The notes beneath the pieces are model-generated. The model ran no database searches. It was given only the letters and a program-made list of their open reading frames with translations, and had not been told where the DNA came from. DNA of 64,000 nucleotides from Nitratireductor thuwali (lineage in GTDB: Bacteria > Pseudomonadota > Alphaproteobacteria > Rhizobiales > Rhizobiaceae), in NCBI RefSeq assembly GCF_036621415.1, contig NZ_CP030942.1, positions 42,501 to 106,500 on the forward strand, read 5' to 3'. Both the position numbers and the translations under genes were made by a program. This document shows, one piece after another, positions 17,540 through 25,305 of the stretch. The stretch's first letter is position 1. The number at the start of each line of letters is the position of its first letter.

Positions 17540-18330
17540 GACGTAACGGACCACTGGCGCTGGTATTCCATGCCGCCTTCGTGATGTTCATCGCGGCACC
17601 TCTCGTCGCTGTCGGATTGGTGTCGTTTACGGACAAGGCTTATCTCTCAATGCCGTTCGATGGCGTTTCCCTGCGCTGGTATGCTGCTCTGCTCGATGCG
17701 CCTGCGTTCCTGCAGGCGTTCCAGATCAGTCTGGTTCTGGGGGCCGCATCCGCGACTATCGCCACCATTCTGGCTGTTCCGGCGGCGCTGGCTCTTGCCA
17801 GACTGGATTTTCGCGGTAGGGAAGCCATCAACGCCCTGCTTCTTTCGCCACTGCTCATCCCGCATGTTGTGCTTGGCGTCGCGTTTTTACGCTTCTTCGC
17901 GGGCATTGGCCTGTACGGCACATTGGCCGGCCTCATCATGGCCCATGTGGTGATCATCCTCCCCTATGCGTTGCGGCTGACCATTGCGACGGCAAGTGCC
18001 ATGGATCCTCGGCTGGAGCAGGCGGCAGCCTCGCTCGGCGCGGGCCCGTTTCCGGTGTTCCGCCGGGTGACCCTGCCGATCATTCTGCCAGGCGTCGCCA
18101 GTGGCTGGATATTGGCGTTTCTCACAAGCTTCGACGAACTGACGATGACGGCCTTCTTGGCATCGCCGTCGACGGTCACGCTTCCGGTGCGGCTCTACCT
18201 GCACATTGAGGAGACTATCGACCCGATGGTGGCCTCCGTATCAACGCTGCTGATCGTCGGCGCTCTCGCGCTCATGATGGTGCTTGATCGGGTCTACGGG
18301 CTTGATCGGGTGTTCATCGGAAAGGCTTGA
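17536..18330 (+). CDS. ABC transporter permease, PotC-like
   Basis: A 264-residue permease. Six hydrophobic segments are seen, with the EAA loop AASLGAGPFPVFRRVTLPII and the PotC-type ending FDELTMTAFLASPSTVTLP. It starts in a four-base overlap with the previous permease, and is followed after one base by the small iron-sulfur subunit gene, so importer and oxidase are one transcription unit. Confidence 0.9.
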   Translation: MRRNGPLALVFHAAFVMFIAAPLVAVGLVSFTDKAYLSMPFDGVSLRWYAALLDAPAFLQAFQISLVLGAASATIATILAVPAALALARLDFRGREAINALLLSPLLIPHVVLGVAFLRFFAGIGLYGTLAGLIMAHVVIILPYALRLTIATASAMDPRLEQAAASLGAGPFPVFRRVTLPIILPGVASGWILAFLTSFDELTMTAFLASPSTVTLPVRLYLHIEETIDPMVASVSTLLIVGALALMMVLDRVYGLDRVFIGKA

Positions 18331-18331
18331 G

Positions 18332-18655
18332 ATGGCGGTATTCGAATTCGTATCACATGCCGGGTTCACTGCGGCGAGCCAAAAGGCGCGGGTTACCATC
18401 ACTGTGGACGGCGAGCTTGTACAAACGGCTGAGTGCACACGCATCGCCGCCGTCCTGCTCAGCCTGGATGAGCACGCGTTCCGGCGCTCTCCGATCTCCG
18501 ATGCGCCGCGCTCGGCCTATTGCATGATGGGCATATGCTTCGAGTGCCTGGTCGAGATCGACGGTCGTCCGAACCGGCAGGCGTGTCTTGCCTTTGCACA
18601 GGACGGCATGGAGGTTCGCCGTGGCCTTGACTCACAGGCGCAGGCAGAGCGATGA
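18332..18655 (+). CDS. (2Fe-2S)-binding small subunit of a HcnABC/opine-oxidase-type dehydrogenase
   Basis: A 107-residue protein with the compact plant-ferredoxin-like [2Fe-2S] fold of HcnA-type subunits. The cluster motif is C-MMGI-C-FE-C (CMMGICFECLVEIDG) with a fourth Cys in RQACLAF. N-terminal VTITVDGELVQTAECTRIAAVLL matches the beta-grasp part of the family. Start at ATG 18332, one base after the permease stop; the end overlaps the large flavoprotein by four bases. Its role would be passing electrons between the flavins of the two larger subunits. Confidence 0.85.
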   Translation: MAVFEFVSHAGFTAASQKARVTITVDGELVQTAECTRIAAVLLSLDEHAFRRSPISDAPRSAYCMMGICFECLVEIDGRPNRQACLAFAQDGMEVRRGLDSQAQAER

Positions 18656-20064
18656 GCGGCGTCTATGACGTGGCCGTCGTCGGTGCCGGTCCGGCCGGCA
18701 TGACGGTCGCAACTCATGCTGCGGCTCAGGGACTTTCCGTCATTGTCTTGGATGAGCAGGGCGGGCCGGGCGGGCAGATCTACAACAGCGTTGAGCAAAG
18801 CCCGTTGCGGGGCCATCCCGCGCTGGGCAAGGACTACGCGCGCGGCCTCGACCTGGCCCGAGAGTTGCGTGGTTGCGGCGCGGAATATGTCTGCGGAGCA
18901 AATGTCTGGCAGGCCGAAGCAGGCGGCGCGTTGTGGCAAGTTGTGTTCTCCAGGCAGGCGCGAGCCAGGCGCATCGAAGCGCGCCAACTGGTACTCGCCA
19001 CGGGCGCGTATGAGCGCCCCTTTCCGATACCCGGCTGGGAGCTGCCGGGAGTCATGTCGGCGGGGGGGGCACAGATACTGCTAAAGTCGGTGGGGCTTGC
19101 AAAGCCCAATGCCATCTTCGCAGGCAGCGGACCACTCCTTTATCTCGTTGCGCTTCAATATTTGCGAGCCGGTATTCCGGTACGCGCCATTCTCGATACC
19201 ACCCACAACGCGAACTACCGTCGAAGCCTGAAGATGATACCCGGTGCCCTTGGCCGGTTCTCCACATTGTTCAAAGGCATGCGAATGCTGCTTGCGCTGC
19301 GTTCAAGCCGCACTGCCTTCATAGGCGGCGTAAGTGCGCTTGCGGCGGAGGGGGAAAGGCGTTGTCGGTCAGTGTCCTGCCGTGCGAATGGGAAGGTCTA
19401 TCGGTTCGAAAGTGCAGAGATGCTGTTTCTGCATCACGGCGTCGTTCCCAACGTTCAACTGGCACTTGCCACCGGTTGCGAGCAGCACTGGGACGCACAG
19501 CAACACACATGGTGCATTACCTGCGACCCTTGGGGACGGACTTCGCGGCCGGGCCTCTATGTCACCGGCGATGCTGCCGGCATCTTGGGGGCTGACGCGG
19601 CGCGCCTGCGTGCGCAACTGACGGTATTGGCGGTGTCCGCCAAGATCGGGCGCATCGAAAAAGAACAGTTCCATTCGGAAAGCCGCCGACTGCAAGCGCA
19701 GTTGCGCAAGGAGGAGGCCTTGCGCCGCTTCCTTGATGCGCTCTATGAGCCACCTGAGCAGTTCCGCATCCCTTCCGATGCCACATTCGCGTGCCGGTGC
19801 GAGGAAGTCACTGCCGGCGCGATCAGGGAATGCGTGCGTGCCGGTGATGGCGACCCCAACCGCATCAAGAGCTTGTTGCGCTGCGGGATGGGGCCGTGCC
19901 AAGGGCGGATGTGCTCGATCACGGTTTCACAGATCGTTGCCAGAGAGAAGCGACTCTTTCCGGGAGACATCGGGCAGTTTCGTTCGCGCCCGCCGGCAAG
20001 GCCCGTCCACCTCGATGAGCTTGCCTCGCTTGCGATGGAAGAGGATACTGGTGTGCCCGCATGA
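18652..20064 (+). CDS. FAD/NAD(P)-dependent oxidoreductase, HcnB/OoxA-like subunit
   Basis: A 470-residue flavoprotein. The N-terminal dinucleotide fold reads VVGAGPAGMTVATHAA with VLDEQGGPGGQIYN; the second is around IFAGSGPLLYLVALQY; the FAD-contacting VTGDAAGILGADAA lies near residue 300. The C-terminal ~90 residues carry a BFD-like iron-sulfur module with spaced cysteines (FACRCEEVTAGAI, LLRCGMGPCQGRMC). This domain order matches HcnB, the A subunits of octopine/nopaline oxidases, and proline/hydroxyproline dehydrogenase alpha subunits. Four-base overlaps on both sides show tight coupling with its partners. Confidence 0.87.
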   Translation: MSGVYDVAVVGAGPAGMTVATHAAAQGLSVIVLDEQGGPGGQIYNSVEQSPLRGHPALGKDYARGLDLARELRGCGAEYVCGANVWQAEAGGALWQVVFSRQARARRIEARQLVLATGAYERPFPIPGWELPGVMSAGGAQILLKSVGLAKPNAIFAGSGPLLYLVALQYLRAGIPVRAILDTTHNANYRRSLKMIPGALGRFSTLFKGMRMLLALRSSRTAFIGGVSALAAEGERRCRSVSCRANGKVYRFESAEMLFLHHGVVPNVQLALATGCEQHWDAQQHTWCITCDPWGRTSRPGLYVTGDAAGILGADAARLRAQLTVLAVSAKIGRIEKEQFHSESRRLQAQLRKEEALRRFLDALYEPPEQFRIPSDATFACRCEEVTAGAIRECVRAGDGDPNRIKSLLRCGMGPCQGRMCSITVSQIVAREKRLFPGDIGQFRSRPPARPVHLDELASLAMEEDTGVPA

Positions 20065-21191
20065 CCGTATCGAGTGATGTCATCGTGATTGGTGGCGGGT
20101 TGCACGGCTGTTCCGCAGCTTTCCATCTCGGCAGCCGAGGTTACAAGACACATGTGCTCGAGAAGGATTACTCCGGCCGGCACGCCTCCGGGGTCAATGC
20201 TGGTGGGGTGCGCACGCTGGGCCGCCACAAAGCAGAATTGCCCCTCGCTGTCGCCGCTAAGAAGCTCTGGGCCAACATTGAAGAGATTGTGGGGGAGGAT
20301 TGCGGTTTCCGGCCGGTCGGAGGGGTTCGTGTCGCCGAGAATGCTGAGGAAATGCGCCGTCTGAGCCTTCGCAGCAGCTCGGTAGCGCGACTCGGCCTTG
20401 AGCATGAGGAAAGGCTGATCGATGCCGATGAACTGCGCGCCCTTTTGCCCGCGATCAGCCGTGCCTGCGTGGGTGGGCTGTATGTTGCAGGCGATGGTTT
20501 CGCCAATCCTTTCCGGACAACCGAAGCCTTGCGGCGGCGTGCGATCGAACGTGGCGCGGCCGTGTTCGAGGGCGTTGAACTGGCGCGTCTTTGCTACAAG
20601 CAAGGTGTCTGGCATGCCGTTTCGGAATGCGGGCGGGAGTTTCAGGCGCCCATTCTGATCAATTGTGCCGGTGCATGGGGGGATCGCGTTGCCGCACTGG
20701 TGGGCGACCGAGTGCCCCTGTCAGCGAACGGCTCAATGATGATGATAACGAGCCGCCTGCCTCGCATCGTCAAGCCAGTTGTCGGCGCAGCTGGGCGATC
20801 TCTTTCGCTGAAGCAGTTTGACAACGGAACCATCCTGATCGGGGGAGGGCACAGGGCGCCGGTCAATCGCGACAAGAACGAAACCACTTTGAACGTCAAC
20901 AAGCTCGCCCTTGCCGCACAAACGGTCGCCGAGCTCTTTCCTGCGCTGAGACAGGTGCAGATCCTGCGCTTCTGGTCGGGTATCGAAGGGTTTACGCCCG
21001 ACATGCTTCCAATCGTCGGTGCAAGCAAGAACGCGCCGTCTGCTTTTCACGCATTTGGATTTTCTGCCCACGGATTCCAGCTTGGACCGATCGTCGGACA
21101 GGTTCTCGCCGACCTTGTGGAAAAGGGCGAAACGGATTTGCCGATAGCGGCGTTCAGCCCCTGCCGTTTCAACAGTAAAGCCGCTGCATGA
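20061..21191 (+). CDS. FAD-dependent D-amino-acid-oxidase-family protein, HcnC/OoxB-like subunit
   Basis: A 376-residue DAO-family flavoenzyme. Residues 1-60 show the FAD fold VIVIGGGLHGCSAAFHLG...VLEKDYSGRHASG and the segment VNAGGVRTLGRHKAELPLA shared by HcnC and opine-oxidase B subunits. A late FTPDMLPIVGASKNAPSAF and SAHGFQLGPIVGQVLADLV complete the FAD site. It is expected to oxidise a C-N bond of an amino or imino acid, with electrons leaving through the other two subunits. Last gene of the operon; the facing MFS gene ends 34 bp further on. Confidence 0.87.
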   Translation: MTVSSDVIVIGGGLHGCSAAFHLGSRGYKTHVLEKDYSGRHASGVNAGGVRTLGRHKAELPLAVAAKKLWANIEEIVGEDCGFRPVGGVRVAENAEEMRRLSLRSSSVARLGLEHEERLIDADELRALLPAISRACVGGLYVAGDGFANPFRTTEALRRRAIERGAAVFEGVELARLCYKQGVWHAVSECGREFQAPILINCAGAWGDRVAALVGDRVPLSANGSMMMITSRLPRIVKPVVGAAGRSLSLKQFDNGTILIGGGHRAPVNRDKNETTLNVNKLALAAQTVAELFPALRQVQILRFWSGIEGFTPDMLPIVGASKNAPSAFHAFGFSAHGFQLGPIVGQVLADLVEKGETDLPIAAFSPCRFNSKAAA

Positions 21192-21225
21192 GGGCCGGGC
21201 CGCTGCCCTACGCCCAGGAGGTATC

Positions 21226-22482
21226 CTACTGCCTCTCACTCGCGTCGAAACGGTCGGAATTCCTCGGAAGCGAAGCGCCAAGTCTCAGAAAGAGGGTGCC
21301 TGCAAGAACTGCGGCGGCAGAGAGGAAGGCGGTCCGAACACCCGCATGTTGCGCTAGGCTTCCCCACAGGAGGCTGCCTATCATCAATCCGCCGAAGGCG
21401 CAGGTCATGTAGGCCGAAAGAGCCCGGCCGCGAAAGGCATTGCTGGCATTGAGCTGAACGGCCGTGTTCAGCGTCGTCAGCATGACGACCCACGCAAACC
21501 CGCCGAGCGCTACCGCGGCCGCCGCCAGCGGCAATATCTCGGCCTGCGCCAGCAGAAAGAGCGACAGCGCAAGAGCCAGGGATGCGCCGGATAGCAGACT
21601 CTCAGGGTGCCGGTTCTTTCTCCAATGGGCCAGTGCGAAGGCGCTTACCATAGCCCCCAGGCCAAAGAACCCCAGCAGCAACCCATACTCCATCGATGTG
21701 CCGGAAAACCGTTGGTTAGTCAGGACGGGGAGGAGGGCAAGTATCGCGCTTGAAGGAATGCCCACCGCCGCTGCTCTGATCAACACGATGCACATCAGCC
21801 GGCTCGAAAGCACATAGGAGGCGCCTGATCGCAGATCTCCAACGAGTTTGGTGAAGGATGGATTGGCCCTTTTCGGGAGATCCTTCGGCATACGCAAGAG
21901 AACGAAAATGAGCGCCAGCGAAGCCAGCATGTTGAAGATGAAAGCGCCCATGGGAGCATAAATAGCGACAACCAACCCGCCAATCGCCGGACCGGCGATA
22001 CGCGAAAAATTAAATCCTACGCTGCTGAGCGTCACTGCCGCCGGCACCTGCTCGTTGGACACGAGATCGCGAATGGAAGCCTGCCATGCAGGCGCTCGCA
22101 AGGCAGTCCCCACCCCGACAACGAATGTCAGTAGGAGCACGAGCATTGGATCCGCCAAACCCGACGCACAGATCACCACAAAGATGGTGGCGCCAAAGAG
22201 AACCCAAACCTGGGCGCGAAGCTGCAGCGAGCGGCGTTCGCATGTGTCCGCTAAAGCGCCCGCCAGGAAGGAGAGTAATAAAACCGGCGCGCTATTTGCA
22301 GCCTGGACATAGGCAACGAGATCGGCCCGATTGACAAGCTCGAGCATGAGCCAGGCAGCGCCGACTGCCTGCGCCCATGCGCCCATTCCGGCCAGCACCG
22401 TCGCCACCCAAAGATTTCTGAATGCCGGCACACGCAAAGGTGCGAACACGATTTCGACGGTCGAGGAGGAGGGTTGCGACAT
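21226..22482 (-). CDS. MFS exporter, EntS-like (MFS_3 family)
   Basis: A 418-residue membrane protein with about twelve helices. It starts near a conserved LRVPAFRNLWVATVLAGMG motif typical of EntS/MFS_3 exporters, with LAGALADTCERRSLQLRAQ as the loop 2-3 signature and FNFSRIAGPAIGGLVVAI in helix 5. Relatives export siderophores or drugs. It starts 24 bp after the ornithine-cyclodeaminase-like gene on the same strand, so the two form an operon. Export of a small amino-acid-derived product is a fair guess; the direction is inferred from the family. Confidence 0.85.
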   Translation of the reverse strand: MSQPSSSTVEIVFAPLRVPAFRNLWVATVLAGMGAWAQAVGAAWLMLELVNRADLVAYVQAANSAPVLLLSFLAGALADTCERRSLQLRAQVWVLFGATIFVVICASGLADPMLVLLLTFVVGVGTALRAPAWQASIRDLVSNEQVPAAVTLSSVGFNFSRIAGPAIGGLVVAIYAPMGAFIFNMLASLALIFVLLRMPKDLPKRANPSFTKLVGDLRSGASYVLSSRLMCIVLIRAAAVGIPSSAILALLPVLTNQRFSGTSMEYGLLLGFFGLGAMVSAFALAHWRKNRHPESLLSGASLALALSLFLLAQAEILPLAAAAVALGGFAWVVMLTTLNTAVQLNASNAFRGRALSAYMTCAFGGLMIGSLLWGSLAQHAGVRTAFLSAAAVLAGTLFLRLGASLPRNSDRFDASERQ

Positions 22483-22506
22483 GCCAATGTTCCAGCGCTG
22501 CCTGGC

Positions 22507-23664
22507 TTACGCCGCTCCGGCGGTGCTCGCTTCTTGCCGTTGCCTGTCTTCGAATACGTGTTGGGCGACATAAAGATCTAGGACCGGCAGTCCAACGCAG
22601 GTTACAAGAGCAGGTTTGCGGAACGCGACGCGCGGACTGCGCGAAAGCGACCAGAGATTGCCGATCTGGTAGTTGGGGGCCTGTTCGGAAAGCTTGAGCC
22701 CGCGTGACTTGAAATAGAGCGACACGCTTTGCGAGGCCCTGTGGCAAACCGCATCGACGTCATCACAGAAAACGGTTCCCTGCTCCAGCGTACGGCGAAT
22801 GTAGGCTCCAGGAGTCTCGTCGCCTCCAAGATGCAGAACCACCGCGTCATGCGCCAGCGCGTTGGCGTCGAACACGGGAGCGGCGGCATTCGATGCCGTG
22901 ATCACGTAGGCACAGGCACCCAGTCTATCCATACCCTTGGCCGCAACGACCGGAAAAGGCAGGTTTTGATACGCCCTTGTCAGGGTCTCCGCACCCTCCG
23001 GAGACCTGCTTTTGACATATACCATTTCGATACGGTCACCATGATGCGCGGCCAGATCCGCCACCACCTTCTCGGCGACCCTTCCGGCACCGATGAGGAA
23101 GACGCTGAATGTGTCGTAATCAGGCAAGAAGTGATCAGCCACGATCGAGGCGTAGGCGCCTGTTCGGGCGGCTGAAATTTCGGTGCCATCCATGATGGTG
23201 AGGGGCTGCATGGTCAACTTGTCGAAGAGCAGGATCGTTGATTGTGAGCGCGGCAGGTGGCGGACGCGGTTATAGGCGTTCGATCCGACGATCTTGACTG
23301 CGCCATATCGGTCATTGACGCTGACCAGGGCGCTGAGTTTCCAGTTCAATCTTTCATCAGCCAGGTCAACGCTTGTATCGGCCGAGCCCAATAGTTCAAG
23401 AAGCTCGCATTCCCTGGGTTGAACGGCGACTTTTGCACCATAGGCAACGCCGCTCGCCATGGCTGCTAGTGCCTTTCTCGCAATTTCTCCCACCAATAGC
23501 GATGCGTGGCTGTCAAGCGCGTACCCTCCGCTATTGCTGTCTTCGGAGCCGTCCCGGGCATGCGAAGCCACTGGACGAGCTGCGGATTTGGCTCGGCATT
23601 CGGGAAGATTGAGGCAAGTGCCGATGCCAGCCGCTGTGTATCCTTGCGTGCGGGAACGCGACAT
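22507..23664 (-). CDS. Ornithine cyclodeaminase/SbnB-family NAD-dependent enzyme
   Basis: A 385-residue member of the ornithine cyclodeaminase/mu-crystallin family. Recognisable parts: IARKALAAMASGVAYGAKVAV (substrate domain), KLTMQPLTIMDGTEISAARTGAYASIVADHF, the Rossmann loop VFLIGAGRVAEKVV, and a late VLHLGGDETPGAY. Members make proline from ornithine, dissociate or form opine-type imines, or (SbnB) couple phosphoserine with glutamate. The start at ATG 23664 is backed by GGAGG 7 bases upstream, although the first ~60 residues do not look like the usual family N-terminus. Context beside an opine-oxidase-like operon suggests opine or amino-acid use; pairing with an EntS-like exporter suggests biosynthesis instead. 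Confidence 0.82.
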   Translation of the reverse strand: MSRSRTQGYTAAGIGTCLNLPECRAKSAARPVASHARDGSEDSNSGGYALDSHASLLVGEIARKALAAMASGVAYGAKVAVQPRECELLELLGSADTSVDLADERLNWKLSALVSVNDRYGAVKIVGSNAYNRVRHLPRSQSTILLFDKLTMQPLTIMDGTEISAARTGAYASIVADHFLPDYDTFSVFLIGAGRVAEKVVADLAAHHGDRIEMVYVKSRSPEGAETLTRAYQNLPFPVVAAKGMDRLGACAYVITASNAAAPVFDANALAHDAVVLHLGGDETPGAYIRRTLEQGTVFCDDVDAVCHRASQSVSLYFKSRGLKLSEQAPNYQIGNLWSLSRSPRVAFRKPALVTCVGLPVLDLYVAQHVFEDRQRQEASTAGAA

Positions 23665-24017
23665 AGGGGAACCTCCAAGTTTACATGCGGTAGCGCAAGT
23701 TCACGTGCAGACGGAAAACATTGAAAGGGTCCGGCGGGCGCTGTGTGTGCCTTGAGTAGCGCCTGCTTGTTGCAGGGAAATGACGAGTACGTGTACCTCT
23801 TTGGGAAAATATGCTGTTTCTTGGAAAAGCTCCGTGCAGGTGTTTGAAACGGAGGGGACAGCAAACTCCGCGCTCATGGGATCGCAACTGTTCCCCGTAT
23901 ATTGAGCGGGTTTAAGCGATGGTCACACCATGCAGAAGGTGGAGGTCGCGGTAAGTATCCGAAAGTGCGGAACGGCACGGCCTGGACATTGCCTCTCATG
24001 CCGCGGCGTGTTGGTAA
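23665..24017. other. Region without recognisable gene
   Basis: About 350 bases between the ornithine-cyclodeaminase gene and an IS256 remnant. It should contain the promoter of the minus-strand cyclodeaminase/MFS operon near its left end. I see no convincing coding sequence; open frames here have no start with a ribosome site and no family resemblance. Confidence 0.5.
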
Positions 24018-24318
24018 GCCCGGAGAGTATCGGATATTTTTGCGTGAGGCCGATTTCGTCACTGGCTGACGAACCTTTCGCCGAATGGGACGGCGAACTG
24101 CGTCTTGGCCCTGAACCACTCGCATGGCGGCCGTTCCCATTCCGCAACCGCGTGATTGAGCACCAGATATAACAGCCTCATCGTCGCCTCGCTGCTGGGA
24201 AATTGGCCGCAGGTGGGAGCGGCCCGGCGCAGCTTCGAGTTCAGCGCCTCGATCGCATTGGTCGCGTATATGATCTAGCGCACGCTTTCAGGGAAGGCGA
24301 AGAAGGGAATGACGTGTT
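24018..24318 (-). pseudogene. IS256-family (mutator) transposase, C-terminal remnant
   Basis: Read on the minus strand, the translation gives VIPFFAFPESVR, then an in-frame stop, then IIYATNAIEALNSKLRRAAP, TMRLLYLVLNHAVAEWERPP and FAVPFGERFVSQ before a TGA at 24059-24061. This is the conserved C-terminal end of IS256 transposases (normally ~400 aa); the rest is gone. Beyond the stop, a segment near 24018-24047 (GATACTCTCC at its end) resembles the terminal inverted repeat of such elements. Dead element. Confidence 0.75.
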
Positions 24319-24368
24319 CTCAATTGCGCCTATCTCGATGCTCCGCCGGTCCTCGAAGTGATAGCAAG

Positions 24369-24665
24369 AACATCAATCTGGTGGGTGATGTTGGCGATGG
24401 GAAGAGCACAAAAGTCGCCAACCAGATCATCGTCGCACTGACAATCGGCGCGCTGTCTGAAGGCCTTCTCTTCGAAACGGGGGCTGACCCGGCGAAGGTG
24501 TGTGCCGCGCTGGGTAACTTCGCTTCGTCGAGGTTTGGAGTTGCACGGTCAGCGAATGACCGATCGGAATTTCGAGCCGGGATTCCGTATTTCGCTGCAC
24601 CAGAAAGTCATCGAGAGCGCTCTCGATGCAGCGCGCAGTATCAACATGTCGCCGCCCTCGACAGC
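24369..24665 (+). pseudogene. Tartronate semialdehyde reductase (GarR-like), frameshifted C-terminal fragment
   Basis: Frame 1 (24369 to ~24535) reads GDGKSTKVANQIIVALTIGA and ADPAKVCAALG, then a frameshift. Another frame (to ~24665) continues LELHGQRMTDRNFEPGFRIS and LHQKVIESALDAARSINM. Together these match the helical substrate domain of 2-hydroxy-3-oxopropionate/3-hydroxyisobutyrate dehydrogenases, including the catalytic-Lys segment (K of TKVANQ). The NADP-binding N-terminal half is missing, replaced upstream by the IS256 remnant. Clearly non-functional. Confidence 0.72.
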
Positions 24666-24757
24666 AAACTTGGACTATGTTGGCCCATCACGCCGCTGCC
24701 TGGAAAAGGCACTGCTGACATCGACGGTTGCGCGCCCCCGCAACCAAAAAATCACCA

Positions 24758-24783
24758 TGGCCTGCTGCCGGTTTCGTGGACAC
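24758..24783 (+). repeat. Left terminal inverted repeat of the IS3-family element
   Basis: Starts TGGCCTGCTGCCGGTTT; its first 17 bases match the complement of the right end at 27563-27588, with a further GGACAC match after a three-base difference. Confidence 0.85.
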
Positions 24784-24819
24784 CGAGATAAGGTGCTTTG
24801 ACGAAACCGGAGTTTGTGA

Positions 24820-25076
24820 ATGCAGAGAAGGAAGTTCAGCCGCGAGTTCGAGGTTGAGGCGGTGAGGTTGGTCAAGGAACGAGGCGTGTCGGTCGCCCAG
24901 GCTGCCCGCGATCTTGATCTCCATGAGAATGTGCTGCGCAAATGGGTCAGGGAACTGGGCGCTGATCCGCAGCATGCGTTTCCCGGTCATGGGCAGATGA
25001 AGCCGGAGCAGCTCGAGATCGACCGGCTGCGCAAGGAGGTCGCGAAGCTCAAGGCGGAGCGTGACATCCTAAAAAA
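24820..25076 (+). pseudogene. IS3-family transposase OrfA, split by IS110 insertion
   Basis: Starts MQRRKFSREFEVEAVRLVKE and has the helix-turn-helix SVAQAARDLDLHENVLRKWV and the coiled coil EIDRLRKEVAKLKAERDIL. It is interrupted at the run of A's at 25071-25076, inside the codons for ILKK. The missing tail (KAAAYFAKDAI, stop) resumes at 26666-26701 after the inserted element, and its TGA overlaps the OrfB start as ATGA. The interruption probably stops production of the OrfA and OrfAB proteins, so this IS3 copy should be immobile unless the inner element leaves. Confidence 0.88.
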
Positions 25077-25129
25077 CCACCCCGGGCCACTGCTCGCCTG
25101 CGCGCGGTAGAAACCGCCCTGTGCTACTC

Positions 25130-25210
25130 TCGATCCGTGAGGGCAGCGGCCGTTAGCTTATTGGTGGGATCGACCCCGTTAAAAAACGTGGCCCATGGGT
25201 TCATGCGCAC
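25130..25210 (+). ncRNA. Putative bridge RNA segment of the IS110-family element
   Basis: In the left non-coding end, GGCCGTT (25148-25154) can pair with AACGTGGCC (25185-25193, one bulged T), closing an internal loop; inside it GGG and CCC flank ATCGA. The 5' arm GGCAGCGGCC (25142-25151) matches 9 of 10 bases of the complement of the right target flank (GGCTGCGGCC). The 3' arm contains TAAAAAA (25180-25186), identical to the left target flank. Two arms resembling the two halves of the insertion site are what a bridge-RNA target-binding loop requires. The arm order differs from what I recall for IS621, the RNA ends are unknown, and the fold was done by eye. Confidence 0.4.
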
Positions 25211-25305
25211 TTGAGAGTGGTGACGCCGGCTGTCCGCGCGATCCCGATTAGGAAGATGAAGGACTGGCATAACCCACGCCCTCCAACCCGAACGGAGGAG
25301 ATGCC

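Noticed and set aside
24309..24791. A 160-codon plus-strand open frame as an intact gene
   Set aside because: Only its middle part resembles GarR, and the homology continues in another frame, so this is a pseudogene fragment.
25077..25305. Left end of the IS110 element as a protein-coding region
   Set aside because: No frame with a start and ribosome site; the stretch is better explained as the non-coding, RNA-encoding end of the element.
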